A DNA stretch of 39,671 bases from Verrucomicrobia bacterium UBA3761 (GCA_002371135.1 DFGB01000057.1:1-39671); one strand, 5' to 3'. Shown: positions 25,393 through 35,382, numbered from the stretch's first letter. Translations and numbers: made by a program. The notes: generated from the letters alone by a model not told the origin.

Positions 25393-26418
25393 TCAAATCT
25401 TCACTTCATGGCACCAGCCGTGGGCGTCTGGCAGAACGCCGTACTGGATGCCTTGGACGGTATCGTAGAGTTTCTGGAGATGAGGGCCGACGGAATCAGG
25501 TTCGCTGATCTTTATCACCTCTTCTCCGCGTGTAATCTCCCAAACCGGTGTCACGACGACGGCGGTGCCGCATGCCGCGACTTCGACGAACTCTTTTATT
25601 TCCTCATACGGGACGGGGCGGCATTCGACCTTCCAGCCCAAATCCGCGGCGCATTGCTTGAGAGACATGTTCGTGACGGAAGGAAGTACGGAGCAAGAGT
25701 CGGGCGTCACATACGTGCCGTCAGCCTTGATGCCAAGAAAATTGGACGTAGAGAACTCTTCGACATACGTGTGGGTCTTTGCGTCGAGATAAAGCTCGAC
25801 CGGCCAGCCATCGTGCTTCGCCTTCTCATGGGCGAAGAGGGAGGCGGCGTAGTTGCCGCCGACTTTCACGTCGCCCATGCCGTGCGGGGCGGCGCGGTCC
25901 CAGTTGTCGAGGATGACGGCGCGCACGGGCTTGATGCCGCCCTTGTAATACGCCCCGACCGGCATGCACATCATGATGAACGTGTACTCCTTGGCAGGCG
26001 CGACGCCGATTTGCGGGCCGGTGCCGATGAGGAGCGGACGCAGATAGAGCGAGCCGCCCGTGCCATACGGAGGCACGAATTCCTCGTTCGCCCGGACAAG
26101 CCGCTCGGCTGCGTCGATAAACATCTCCACGGGGACGGGCGGCATGACGCAGCGCTGGGCGGTGCGATACATGCGCTTCGCATTTTCGTCAGGACGGAAA
26201 ATCACGACCTTGCCGTCCTTCTGGCGGAAAGCCTTCATCCCCTCGAAGCACTCCTGGCCGTAGTGAAGGCACGATGCACCGATGTGCATGGTGATGTAGG
26301 GGTCTTTGACCATCTGAGGCTCGCCCCACGCGCCATCTTTCCACACGTAGCGGATGTGGCAGTTGACGTCTGAAAAGCCAAATCCCAGTTTGGCCCAATC
26401 AATATCAGTTCTTGGCAT
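25393..26418 (-). CDS. ilvE: Branched-chain amino acid aminotransferase
   Basis: A 341-residue PLP enzyme of fold type IV that transaminates Leu, Ile and Val. The PLP lysine is in DVKVGGNYAAS. Other family landmarks are YGQECFEGMKAFR, LYLRPLLIGTG, EEFSTSNFLGI and ACGTAVVVTPV. Length and motifs fit the group that includes eukaryotic BCATs more than short E. coli IlvE. AAGGA precedes ATG. It lies 30 bp after the DUF2723 gene; ilvA lies one gene further upstream, so branched-chain amino acid genes are grouped loosely. Confidence 0.96.
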   Translation of the reverse strand: MPRTDIDWAKLGFGFSDVNCHIRYVWKDGAWGEPQMVKDPYITMHIGASCLHYGQECFEGMKAFRQKDGKVVIFRPDENAKRMYRTAQRCVMPPVPVEMFIDAAERLVRANEEFVPPYGTGGSLYLRPLLIGTGPQIGVAPAKEYTFIMMCMPVGAYYKGGIKPVRAVILDNWDRAAPHGMGDVKVGGNYAASLFAHEKAKHDGWPVELYLDAKTHTYVEEFSTSNFLGIKADGTYVTPDSCSVLPSVTNMSLKQCAADLGWKVECRPVPYEEIKEFVEVAACGTAVVVTPVWEITRGEEVIKISEPDSVGPHLQKLYDTVQGIQYGVLPDAHGWCHEVKI

Positions 26419-26448
26419 AATTGTTCCTTTTTAAATTTGATTATTGAA

Positions 26449-29400
26449 TCATTTCTTTTTCATGAGAGGGAGGGCTATGTCGTAAATCTCCTGGTCCTTG
26501 GAGAAATACTCGGCCGTCTTGGCGCGGTCGATGGAAAGCGCAGTCATGAACGAACGGCGGGCGAGAGAGTCTCGACCGGTCCTGTGCTGGATTTTCGCAA
26601 GGCTCAACCACGCTTCGACGCTCTTGTCGGGGACGAGTTTCAAGAATTTCTGGAGCGCCCTCTCGGCATCGGCATCGTGGTTGACGGACATGAAGACGCG
26701 CGACATGAACAATAGCACGGTCGGGTCGGAGACGGCTTCGATGCTCGTGCGCAGCAGCATCGCCGCTTCGACGGCGCGGTTGAGCGAATAGTAGGCTTGG
26801 GCGAGTTCCAGCGTCTCGGCCAGGTTGAGCGAGGAGGCCCGGCGCTTTGCTTCAAGACGGTGGATGTCGTCGGTGGCGGACTTCACCTCGCGAGTAAACG
26901 CCCTCATGCGGGCGGAGCGGGTGTTGTTGGGGTCGATGAAGTCCTGGTAATCGAGCATCTCCATGATCTGGTCGAAGCGCAAAGCGGGCAAGAGCGACTC
27001 TTGCGCATAGCGGTAGACGGCTTCGGGCGAAGCGGGATAAAGCAGGAGCGCCTCGCGAAACGCGTTGGCGGCCTCGTTGCGGCGACCCTGCTTGGCATAG
27101 AGGCCGGCGATGGACGCGCGAAGCTTCGAGAACGACTTCTGCGCGGCGAAGTCGCGGCGATACATGGGATCTTTCAAGAGGCGGCGCGTGTACCAATCCC
27201 AGAAATCGCGATCCTTGGCCGCGGTCTTGGCGTCGTACGGGGTGCGGTCGCGATTGATCTTCATTATGAGGCCGTGGGGCGAGAGGTAGGGATACATCCA
27301 CGGTATGACGTAGCTCTCTTCAATGTAGAAGTCGTGGCGGTTGCGGTCGTGCTTGAACATCATCTCGGTGAGGATGCCGTTAATCTCCATCACGCCTAGC
27401 GCACCCGTGACCTGGACGCGGCCATTCTCGATTTTCAGGTCGCCGTTCGCCGGGCGCACTCCGCGCTGGACTTCGTCGATGTAGATTGAAAACGCATCGG
27501 ATGAATCTTCCTTCGCGGGGATCCAGATTTCATCGCCGTAGAGGTCGCGTTCGACTGCCATGTAAGTATCGTCGGCAAGGGCGTTCTGCGTGATGAGATA
27601 GACGTCAGGGCGGAACTTGGCCGAGTAGATCATGTAAGTCGGCACGAAGCGGCCCGGATCGGTCCCGCCGAAGAAGATCGAGAACGGCTCCATCGGCTCG
27701 GGCCAGTCGGGGTCGGGGAGAGGCTCTTCGTCGGCGACGAGCTGCTCCTTGATTGCCTTGGCGCCGTCGAGCTGGTAGGCGCCGAACTGCCAGCCGAACG
27801 TGTGGCCGTTCTGTTCGCAGCCGCCGAGTTCGAACACCATGCGCTCATCCGTCCAGTTTTGCACGATAGGCGCGACGAGAGCGACGAGCACCGCGCCGAC
27901 GGCGAAGACGAGCGCACAGCGCCGCTTGAGAGCATCTGCGACTTTCAAGAAGCGGACCAGAATGGCGCCTGCAAACACAATGCCGTAGCCAATCCACAGC
28001 GCAATCATCGCATGCGAGGAAATGAATTTGACCTTCTGGATAAAGCCGTCCTGGACATCTCCCTTGACCTGCGCAAGAAGCATCAAGAGGAGCGACATCA
28101 TGAGGAAGCACGCGGCCGCCGCCGCCATCCACTGCCAAAACGTCTTCTTCTCCGCTTTGTGCACTATCCACTTGGCCGCGACGAACGGCACGAAGACGAA
28201 GAGCACCATCACGTCGGTGAACTGGAGCATCACATCCTTCGCGTAATGCCACATCTGCGCAAACAGGAAGTCGAAGAAATGGCGCACAGATTTGAACTCC
28301 GGAATGCCGATCGCCTCATACTGGCCGCGCTGGAGAGCGTGCTTGAAACCGTCCCACGTGCGAGGGAAGCCCCAGTTCATAGGCGGGTTGCGCAGGTCGG
28401 AAACGATTGGCATGTAGACGTAGAACGACACGCCAAGCTGCGTGAAAAACGCGGCCCCCGCGACGCTGCGGCCATGCGGCAAAGTGGCCCATGCAAGAGA
28501 GAGCAGGACGAAATTCCAGACTATCGGCCATGCGAAATACCAGCTCGCAGGGTGCGTAAGGCCGTTCAGCGCGCCATGCCTAAGGAGCAGGAAGGCGGCA
28601 ATCTGCATGCCGAGCGCGGGTATCGCGAAGAGGAAGCCCTTGCGCGTGCACAAGGCAAGCGCGACGAAGACTGCAATCAGCGCACAGAAGACGAACGTCG
28701 ACTTGGCCCACGGATACGCGACGCCCGCATAGCCCTTCAAATCCGCCTGCGGGACGAACGCCGCAAGCAGGATGGCGCAGACGGCAAGCGCGGCGGAAAT
28801 CAAGACAAGGCGGCGCACGTTCTCGCCAAACGACGCCCAATCGCGCGAAAGCGAATCGAGGCGCTTTGAGATCCACTCGCCAAAGTTTACCGTCGCCGGG
28901 CCTGTTTCATCCTGCGCACTCCCTATGGAGATCGAAGCGAGAATGGCGGCGACGACGCTGCCTGCGACGAGCGCGCCGATTGCCGCGTAGCGCCACGGCG
29001 GGATGAGAGGCGCGATATCGAGCGAGACGCCGCTCCACGCGACCGGGCCTGTAAACAGCGTCGCCGCCAGAAGAAGCAGCACCGCACCGGCGCCGCCGCC
29101 CCACAGCGCGACTTCGAACGCCTTGCCCTTCTTGCCGCGGTCGTTCATCACGAGCGCGACGACGAGGCTCGCCAGAAGAACGACGATGCCAACGACAAGC
29201 ATTGTCGAAGACGGGCAGGACGCACACGACGCAATCGCATCGTGCTTCGCGATCACATCGCTCGACATCATCGAACTCGCTTGCCGCAACGAACCTATCT
29301 GGAGAACCTGATACGTCAGCGCAGCCGGGACGAGGAACGTGAACACATCCCTGAACATTCCTATGTTCCTCACGGCGATTATGATCGCGAGCGGCACGAT

Positions 29401-30021
29401 TGCAAAGACGAGAACCTGGTAGTTCGTCAAACCGAGACCGAACACAAACGCCGTGAACCAGAGAATCTTGTCGGAGGGCTTGCGCATCCAGCGATACGAA
29501 AGCAGAAACACCCACATCAGGAACAACGCATTCAGCGAATAAATCTCGACAATCGTCGACTGCGACCATTCGACAGGCGAGAGAGCGAACGTCAGCGCGC
29601 CTGCGACGCCGCCCGCGAAAGAGAGCAGGTCCGCCGCGCCCATGCGCTGGCGGTCGGTTTGGAAGTCGCAGACGGGTCCTGAGATGAAATCGCGCGACGA
29701 GCGGCAAATCAGCATCGCCGTGCAACCGGCGGCAAGGGCGCCAAAGACGGCGGAGCAACACGAGACCGCCCACGCCGGGGTCGGATGCCCCATGTATGTG
29801 ACCCACGAAAAAAGTTTGCAGAAGAGCCAGGAGCAAAGCGTCCAGAATGGATAACCCGGCGGATGCGGCACGCCGAGATGCGCCGCCGCCGTGGCGAGTT
29901 CGCCTGAGTCTTCCAAACCTACGGACGGCCCGAGCGTGTAAAAATAGACGGCGAACGTGACAAGCGTCGCAGTCCAGAACGCCGACCAATCGAGGCGAGT
30001 GAAAAATTTATCGCTATGCAT
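26449..30021 (-). CDS. DUF2723 multi-pass membrane protein with TPR tail
   Basis: A 1190-residue protein. The N-terminal part carries the DUF2723 signature (GLEDSGELATAAAHLG at about 35-50, then PHPPGYP), with Asp and Glu in the first outer loop, as in GT-C glycosyltransferases of the protein O-mannosyltransferase kind. About 14 hydrophobic segments follow up to residue 760. The C-terminal 400 residues are soluble, with TPR-like helices (GRRNEAANAFREALLLYPAS; GRDSLARRSFMTALSIDRA). A role in O-glycosylation of exported proteins is plausible by family. The start ATG has no Shine-Dalgarno and is preceded within 4 bases by the AGTCC/CTAG repeat. Confidence 0.88.
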   Translation of the reverse strand: MHSDKFFTRLDWSAFWTATLVTFAVYFYTLGPSVGLEDSGELATAAAHLGVPHPPGYPFWTLCSWLFCKLFSWVTYMGHPTPAWAVSCCSAVFGALAAGCTAMLICRSSRDFISGPVCDFQTDRQRMGAADLLSFAGGVAGALTFALSPVEWSQSTIVEIYSLNALFLMWVFLLSYRWMRKPSDKILWFTAFVFGLGLTNYQVLVFAIVPLAIIIAVRNIGMFRDVFTFLVPAALTYQVLQIGSLRQASSMMSSDVIAKHDAIASCASCPSSTMLVVGIVVLLASLVVALVMNDRGKKGKAFEVALWGGGAGAVLLLLAATLFTGPVAWSGVSLDIAPLIPPWRYAAIGALVAGSVVAAILASISIGSAQDETGPATVNFGEWISKRLDSLSRDWASFGENVRRLVLISAALAVCAILLAAFVPQADLKGYAGVAYPWAKSTFVFCALIAVFVALALCTRKGFLFAIPALGMQIAAFLLLRHGALNGLTHPASWYFAWPIVWNFVLLSLAWATLPHGRSVAGAAFFTQLGVSFYVYMPIVSDLRNPPMNWGFPRTWDGFKHALQRGQYEAIGIPEFKSVRHFFDFLFAQMWHYAKDVMLQFTDVMVLFVFVPFVAAKWIVHKAEKKTFWQWMAAAAACFLMMSLLLMLLAQVKGDVQDGFIQKVKFISSHAMIALWIGYGIVFAGAILVRFLKVADALKRRCALVFAVGAVLVALVAPIVQNWTDERMVFELGGCEQNGHTFGWQFGAYQLDGAKAIKEQLVADEEPLPDPDWPEPMEPFSIFFGGTDPGRFVPTYMIYSAKFRPDVYLITQNALADDTYMAVERDLYGDEIWIPAKEDSSDAFSIYIDEVQRGVRPANGDLKIENGRVQVTGALGVMEINGILTEMMFKHDRNRHDFYIEESYVIPWMYPYLSPHGLIMKINRDRTPYDAKTAAKDRDFWDWYTRRLLKDPMYRRDFAAQKSFSKLRASIAGLYAKQGRRNEAANAFREALLLYPASPEAVYRYAQESLLPALRFDQIMEMLDYQDFIDPNNTRSARMRAFTREVKSATDDIHRLEAKRRASSLNLAETLELAQAYYSLNRAVEAAMLLRTSIEAVSDPTVLLFMSRVFMSVNHDADAERALQKFLKLVPDKSVEAWLSLAKIQHRTGRDSLARRSFMTALSIDRAKTAEYFSKDQEIYDIALPLMKKK

Positions 30022-30024
30022 ATT

Positions 30025-30065
30025 CAGTCCGAAGTCCGAAGTCCTAGATGGGCTAGACATTCTAG
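30025..30065. repeat. AGTCCGA/CTAGA repeat (half element)
   Basis: Units AGTCCGA, AGTCCGA, AGTCCTAGATGGG, then CTAGACATTCTAG fill the 40-bp gap between ilvA and the DUF2723 gene. The ilvA stop (TAG) is inside the last TCTAG. Same family as 23519-23613, with one arm and a short core. Confidence 0.75.
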
Positions 30066-31570
30066 TTTCTGCTCCGCTTGCCAAGGAAATACTTGTAGGC
30101 CGGGTCGGAAGAGACGTCGGAGAATTGGTAGCCTATCTCCTCAAGCGCCTTTACGAAATCGGCGCGTTGGTCCTTTGGCACCTGAAAGCCTGCGAGAACC
30201 TTGCCGTGATCGGCGCCGTGGTTGCGGTAGTGGAAGAGGGAGATATTCCAGCGTCCGGCGATGACAGAGAGGAATTTCATGAGCGCGCCCGGTTTTTCCG
30301 GGAACTCGAACGAATAGACGACCTCGTCCGCAATGCCGGTGGCGAGGCCGCCGACCATGTGGCGGACGTGCTCCTTCGCGAGCTGGTTGTCCGAAAGGTC
30401 GATGCAGTGGAAACCGGCCGCGCGGAACGACTTCTGCAACGCCTTGCGGTCGTCGACGTCTTTCACCGAAACGCCTACGAACACATGCGCGTTGAGCCCT
30501 GCGCCCATGCGATAGTTGAATTCCGTCACCGAACGCTTGCCGAGCTTCTCGATAAAGCGGATGAACGAGCCCGGCTGTTCGGGGATTGCGCAATCGAAAA
30601 TCGCCTCGCGCCCTTCGCCAAGCTCCGTCTCCTCCGAGACGAAGCGAATGCGGTCGAAATTGATGTTGGCGCCGGAGATGACGCAAGCGTAAGTCTCGCC
30701 CTTCTTGGCAATCTTCTTGGCGGCGGCGAGGGCGAGTGCGCCTGCAGGTTCGCAGACGGCGCGCGTCGCCTCGAATATATCCTTGATGGCCGCGCACGTC
30801 TCGGCCGTGGAAACACGGACAATGCCGTCGAGGTTCTCGCGACAGATTTTGAACGTCTCCACGCCCGGCTTTTTCACGCACACGCCGTCGGCGAAGAGGC
30901 CGGGGTTCTCAAGCGTCACGCGCTTGCCTGCCTTGAGCGAACGGAACATGCAGTCCGAATCTTCCGGCTCGACGCCGTAGACCTTCACCTCGGGCCGGAC
31001 GCTTTTGACGTAGACCGAAACGCCGGCCGCAAGTCCACCTCCGCCAATTGGCACGAACACGGCGGTCAAATCGCGCGGCGCCTGCTCGAGTATTTCTTTT
31101 GCGACCGTCCCCTGGCCTGCGATCACGTCTGGGTCGTCGTAGGGCGGAATGAACGTATACCCCTTCTCCGCAATGAGACGCTCCGCCTCTTCGACGCAAT
31201 CTGAATAGCCATCGCCGTGCAGGACGATGTTCGCGCCAAGCGCCTTGACGGCGTTGATCTTGATTTCAGGCGTCGTCACCGGCATCACGATAGTGGCCTT
31301 GACGCCAAGCCGCTTTGCGGAAAGCGCGACACCCTGCGCATGGTTGCCGGCGGATGCGGCCAAAACGCCCTTGTCGAGCGCTTCCTTGGAGAGGCGACTC
31401 ATCTTGTTGTAGGCGCCGCGCAGCTTGTAGCTGTGCACGCTCTGCAAATCTTCACGCTTCAGAAAAAATCTGCATCCCAACTTCTTGGACAGCGCCGCCG
31501 CTTCGTCTAGCGGTGTCACCTTGGCGATTTCGTAGACGTTCGCGTTGAGAATCTTTGTCAGGTAATTCAT
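30062..31570 (-). CDS. ilvA: Threonine dehydratase, biosynthetic
   Basis: A 502-residue PLP enzyme that converts threonine to 2-oxobutyrate for isoleucine synthesis. PLP lysine is in SVHSYKLRGAYNK (Lys49), the phosphate loop is PIGGGGLAAG, and two ACT-like regulatory domains occupy about 330-415 and 425-500, as in the feedback-regulated biosynthetic form. The ATG follows a TCGAACAA repeat and TTCTCC; there is no Shine-Dalgarno. The stop codon is supplied by the CTAG repeat. Confidence 0.96.
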   Translation of the reverse strand: MNYLTKILNANVYEIAKVTPLDEAAALSKKLGCRFFLKREDLQSVHSYKLRGAYNKMSRLSKEALDKGVLAASAGNHAQGVALSAKRLGVKATIVMPVTTPEIKINAVKALGANIVLHGDGYSDCVEEAERLIAEKGYTFIPPYDDPDVIAGQGTVAKEILEQAPRDLTAVFVPIGGGGLAAGVSVYVKSVRPEVKVYGVEPEDSDCMFRSLKAGKRVTLENPGLFADGVCVKKPGVETFKICRENLDGIVRVSTAETCAAIKDIFEATRAVCEPAGALALAAAKKIAKKGETYACVISGANINFDRIRFVSEETELGEGREAIFDCAIPEQPGSFIRFIEKLGKRSVTEFNYRMGAGLNAHVFVGVSVKDVDDRKALQKSFRAAGFHCIDLSDNQLAKEHVRHMVGGLATGIADEVVYSFEFPEKPGALMKFLSVIAGRWNISLFHYRNHGADHGKVLAGFQVPKDQRADFVKALEEIGYQFSDVSSDPAYKYFLGKRSRN

Positions 31571-31574
31571 TTGG

Positions 31575-31818
31575 AGAATTGTTCGATTGTTCGATTTTTC
31601 GATTTACGATTTTTCGATTTTCGATTTTCGATTTGTTTCAAGCCTCTCGTTTTTAATCGCAGAGGCGCAGAGTACGCAGAGAACTTTTCAGCCTTCCAAC
31701 TTTTCTGCTTTTCTCTCTCAAGTACTCTGCGTCTCTCAAGTCTCTGCGATTAAAAACGAGAGGCTTGAAATAAATCGAAAATCGAAAATCGAAAAATCGT
31801 AAATCGTAAATCGCAAAT
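31575..31818. repeat. Nested palindromic element, copy 1
   Basis: The whole gap between the kinase gene and ilvA. Outer arms are tandem TCGAAAA-type units (about 31582-31635 and 31771-31815). Inner arms are a perfect 28-bp inverted repeat (31636-31663 and 31743-31770; TTTCAAGCCTCTCG...). The inside holds CTCTGCGTCTCTCAAG-type repeats and a core with AACTTTTCAGCCTTCC. It begins one base after the kinase stop codon. Confidence 0.9.
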
Positions 31819-31819
31819 T

Positions 31820-34627
31820 TTACTCTTCCATCCCTTCGGCGAGGGCCTTGTCGATGTCGAGTTCGGGGAAGGATTCCTTGTAAAGCTCGAATGTGGTCTT
31901 CGGGCGCATCTCTTCATCGACCTTGCCGTAGCGCTTGACGATTTCGTAGACGAGCTGGTTGGCGAAGACGACGGCGGATTCGTCGTCGGAGCAGACGATC
32001 TGCATCGTGAGCGCCGTGCCGTACATCGCTTCGGACCACTTCATCAAGTTGAGCTTCGTCTTCCCGTTCTGCATGCCTCCGCGAATGAACTTGTTGATGA
32101 GTTCGTTGAGATTGGTGTGGTAGTCGCGGTAGAACTTGATCCACGAGACCGCGCCTGCGCGCTTGCCGTCGGGCTTGTTCATTTTGAGACCGTCCTTCTG
32201 GTCGACGCTCACGACAGTCCAACCTTTGAGGCTGTTTTTCCTCGGGTTCTTGGTGAAAGTGTAGTCCTTGAGGTTCGCGATAAGCACGTTCTGGGCGGTC
32301 TCCATCGCGTCTATGCGCTTGGCCTGCTGATTGAGGCGGATTATCGCTTCAGGCGTGGAAATATCGAGCTTGACCTGGTCGAGGAAGCTACGGGCGCCCT
32401 TCCAATCGAGCTGTTTGAGGCGGCCGGAATTGACAACCTTTTCGAACTGCTCGTCGACGAGGGCGATTTCCGTTTCAATCTTCTGCGCGCGTTCGGCCGC
32501 GAGGCGCTCCTGGCGCTCCTTCTCCTCGCGCTCGGCCTTCTCCTTGGCCTCCTTGCGCTCGCGCTCCAGGCCTTCGATTCTAAGACGCTCGACCGTCTGC
32601 TTGATGGCGCGGCCGCCTCGACTGGTGATATAACCCTTGGCCTTCTGGGCGTCGGCGACTTCCTTCGAGCCGCGAATGCTCTCGAAATCCTTGGTCGCTT
32701 CGTTTGCGGTATCCGAGACCTTGACCATCGTGGCTTCGTCGCCATCGCCGACGGCGAGAGCCGCATCGACCTTGGCAAGGAGTTCCTGCACCATCCTGCG
32801 AATCTTGTAGGACGCGGCTTGGACGCTGTATGCCTTGTTCCAGAGTTCGTTCATATCCTTGACGATCGAAGGGATTTCCTCAGGCTGAGCAGCGCCTTCA
32901 GCGGGCGTCGGGGCAGCTTCAGGGGCGGCGGCGCCGGCCTGGGCCGCCTTGACGGCTTCATCGTAGCGCTTCTGCTCGGCGGCTTCAAACTCCGCCTTGG
33001 CCTTGGCGTACTCCTGGCCTTCAGGGCTGGCGGGGTCGGCCTCGTCGTCCTTTGGCGGGCGGAATTTAGCGGGCGGCGGAACGGAGATTGCCGTAGCCAC
33101 CTGCTGGACAGCCTGCTGCATCGCGCCTGCGAGAGCCTGCGCCATCTGCTGCCCCATCTGCTGTACAGCCTTGAGTTCCTCTTCGGTCGGTGCCTGCGCG
33201 CCAACGGGCGCGTTCATCATCCCGCGTGCAATCTGGAGTTCCGCAGGCTCGGCGGGCTTGAGCATGGCAAGGATGTTCTCCGAATACTTGCCTCCAAGAA
33301 TCTTGCGCAGCTCTTCGGTCGTCTTTTCGCAGCTCTTGATAGTCTCGTCGGCAAACTTGTCGAACTCGTCGGCAAACTTCTCCGCGGCCTCGCGCGTTCT
33401 GCGCAAGGAATCGTGCGCCTGGGAGAATTTGTCGGCAATCTGGCGCTGCGTCTCGGCTTCAGCCTTGGCTTTCGACGACGCTTGATACCACACAAGTCCG
33501 CCGGCGACGGCGGCAATCAACGCAATGACACCGCCGACTACGCCCAGCACCTTCAGACCGAGATTGCCGCCTTCTTCTTCGTCGTCGTCTTTGGGCGGCT
33601 CGGGCATCCTCGCCACGGCCGGGTTGCCGGCCGGGAGTTCTGGCACTTCATCGCCTTCCTGCACGTTGCCTGCATGGTGGACCTTCAAAGTCTTCCTCTT
33701 TTTGAGGACGATCTTTTTCCCGCCCGTCGACGCCGCCGTCTTGGAACCGGCGGTGTCGACGGCTTTTGCATCGATGGGGGAAGTGATCGAAAGACCGACC
33801 GTCATCACCTTCTTGAACTCTTCGAGGAGCGCCTCGAAACTCGGGAAGCGGTCCTTGGGCTCTTGCGCAAGCATCGTCATGACGAGCTTATCGATTTCGG
33901 GAGAAAGGCCGGGGCGGACTTCGCTGGGCTTCTTCGGCGGGCCCATGAAGCGCATGCGCACGACTTCGTTGGCATCATCGCCCTCGAACGGCGCGACGCC
34001 TGTCAAAGCGTGGTAGATCGTGCCGCCGAGCGAATACATGTCCGCACGGTAGTCGACCGGCTGGCGCTTGCATTTCTCCGGCGCGATGTAGTAGGGCGTG
34101 CCCCAGATTTCGTTCGTATCCTTCTGCATTGCAGCGAGGCCGAAATCGACGAGCTTCGCGTTGCCGTTCGCGTCGAGGAGGATGTTTTCCGGTTTGACGT
34201 CGCCATGGACGAGCCCCTGGTCGGCCGCGCACCTGAGCGCCTGCGCCACCTGCTCGCAAATCTTCATCACGCGCGGCACTTCAATCTCCGCGCCCTGATG
34301 CTTCATCAGCGCGTCAAGCGAACCGCCCGCGACAAGTTCCATCGCGATATATGGCATGCCGTCCGCGATGCCGTAAGAATACACCTGGGCGATATTCGGA
34401 TGAATGAGACGCGCGACCGCCTGCGCCTCCTTTTTGAACTTTTCGACGAACTCCGGGTCGCTGCCATACTCCTTGAGCATCACCTTGACTGCGACGGGGC
34501 GGTCGAGCATTTTATCGCGGCCCATATACACGCCGCCCATGCCGCCGCGACCAAGTTCGCGCTCAAGCAGGAAGTTCCCGTTCTCCCCGAACACGCCGGG
34601 GGTGGCGATGAGTTGTTCTTCGCTCAT
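31820..34627 (-). CDS. Membrane Ser/Thr protein kinase with long C-terminal region
   Basis: A 935-residue Hanks-type kinase. Kinase domain at about 18-275: glycine loop GRGGMGGVY, VAVKVM lysine, catalytic loop HGDVKPENILL (Arg of HRD is Gly, so a non-RD type), DFGLA and APE. A basic linker is followed by one transmembrane helix at about 356-381 (VLGVVGGVIALIAAVAGGLV). The 550-residue rest is helical and charged with coiled coils (EREEKERQERLAAERAQKIE) and would lie outside the membrane. ATG 34627 overlaps the lepB stop (ATGA) with GGAGG 8 bases upstream. Such kinases abound in PVC bacteria; its ligand and targets are unknown. Confidence 0.93.
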   Translation of the reverse strand: MSEEQLIATPGVFGENGNFLLERELGRGGMGGVYMGRDKMLDRPVAVKVMLKEYGSDPEFVEKFKKEAQAVARLIHPNIAQVYSYGIADGMPYIAMELVAGGSLDALMKHQGAEIEVPRVMKICEQVAQALRCAADQGLVHGDVKPENILLDANGNAKLVDFGLAAMQKDTNEIWGTPYYIAPEKCKRQPVDYRADMYSLGGTIYHALTGVAPFEGDDANEVVRMRFMGPPKKPSEVRPGLSPEIDKLVMTMLAQEPKDRFPSFEALLEEFKKVMTVGLSITSPIDAKAVDTAGSKTAASTGGKKIVLKKRKTLKVHHAGNVQEGDEVPELPAGNPAVARMPEPPKDDDEEEGGNLGLKVLGVVGGVIALIAAVAGGLVWYQASSKAKAEAETQRQIADKFSQAHDSLRRTREAAEKFADEFDKFADETIKSCEKTTEELRKILGGKYSENILAMLKPAEPAELQIARGMMNAPVGAQAPTEEELKAVQQMGQQMAQALAGAMQQAVQQVATAISVPPPAKFRPPKDDEADPASPEGQEYAKAKAEFEAAEQKRYDEAVKAAQAGAAAPEAAPTPAEGAAQPEEIPSIVKDMNELWNKAYSVQAASYKIRRMVQELLAKVDAALAVGDGDEATMVKVSDTANEATKDFESIRGSKEVADAQKAKGYITSRGGRAIKQTVERLRIEGLERERKEAKEKAEREEKERQERLAAERAQKIETEIALVDEQFEKVVNSGRLKQLDWKGARSFLDQVKLDISTPEAIIRLNQQAKRIDAMETAQNVLIANLKDYTFTKNPRKNSLKGWTVVSVDQKDGLKMNKPDGKRAGAVSWIKFYRDYHTNLNELINKFIRGGMQNGKTKLNLMKWSEAMYGTALTMQIVCSDDESAVVFANQLVYEIVKRYGKVDEEMRPKTTFELYKESFPELDIDKALAEGMEE

Positions 34628-35379
34628 TTTATAATCCTCCATCCACTGAATGGCCAGAATACGACGCTACCCAATCCACGCAACTGCCGGCCCGGAACGT
34701 TCCCCCAGTAGCGGCTGTCGTTGGAATTGTTGAAATTGTCACCGCAGGCGAAATATTCATCCTCGCCCATTGTCACGACCTCGGGGCGGCCCGGAACGGG
34801 ATGCTCCAGGACGTAAGTCTGGCCGGGCGTCGCCTTCATGCGCTTGATGTAATGCGTCCCTTGCGGGAGCGACTCGATGCCGGTCGTCGAAAATATCATC
34901 ACGTCGTCGACGCGCGGACGGCGGAAATTCCACGCCCAGCGGTTGACGAATATGAAGTCGCCGGTCGCTATAGTCCCCTTCCACAGCGTGTCGCCCGCGC
35001 GCAAATATTTGCCGACAATCGCGCCGCAGGCGTCGGTCGGCAGTTTGAACGTCTTCGTGCTTGCACCTACCGCGACGTCGGCGAAACCATCGCCACGCCC
35101 CCTCGCACGCACCATGCCGGAGACCGGGGCCTTGTAGTCGACGGTCTTTTCTCCCGTCCACAGCCACTTCGCGATGGAAAGCGGGAACACATCCCACGCC
35201 CCCTTCGCCGTGCCAGCCTTCGTGTGATACCCCCAGAGCGTCGGCTGCATAGAACCGGTGGGGATGTTGAACGGCTCGTAGAAATACGCGCGAAACGCCA
35301 TGGCCACGCTGATGGCGACCACCAGCGTATCAAGCCACTCGCGGCAAATCTTCACAACGCTCTGATTGGAGAAAGCCAT
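34624..35379 (-). CDS. lepB: Signal peptidase I
   Basis: A 251-residue protease that removes signal peptides from exported proteins. One N-terminal membrane helix leads into NIPTGSMQPTL (nucleophile Ser43). The general base is Lys179 in THYIKRMKATPG; the end carries GDNFNNSNDSRYWG. About 85 residues between the Ser and the GDFIFVNR box form an enlarged insertion (YKAPVSGMVRARGRGDGFAD). It lacks a Shine-Dalgarno: its ATG is preceded by TCGAAAATAAACAGC, the edge of the palindromic element. Coupled to the kinase gene by ATGA. Confidence 0.94.
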   Translation of the reverse strand: MAFSNQSVVKICREWLDTLVVAISVAMAFRAYFYEPFNIPTGSMQPTLWGYHTKAGTAKGAWDVFPLSIAKWLWTGEKTVDYKAPVSGMVRARGRGDGFADVAVGASTKTFKLPTDACGAIVGKYLRAGDTLWKGTIATGDFIFVNRWAWNFRRPRVDDVMIFSTTGIESLPQGTHYIKRMKATPGQTYVLEHPVPGRPEVVTMGEDEYFACGDNFNNSNDSRYWGNVPGRQLRGLGSVVFWPFSGWRIIK

Positions 35380-35382
35380 GCT

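Noticed and set aside
24562..26373. Plus-strand open frame of about 600 codons over recJ and ilvE
   Set aside because: Spans two unrelated genes on the other strand; a shadow.
32117..34711. Plus-strand open frame of about 860 codons over the kinase gene
   Set aside because: Antisense of an intact kinase with all catalytic motifs; no start signal or domain.
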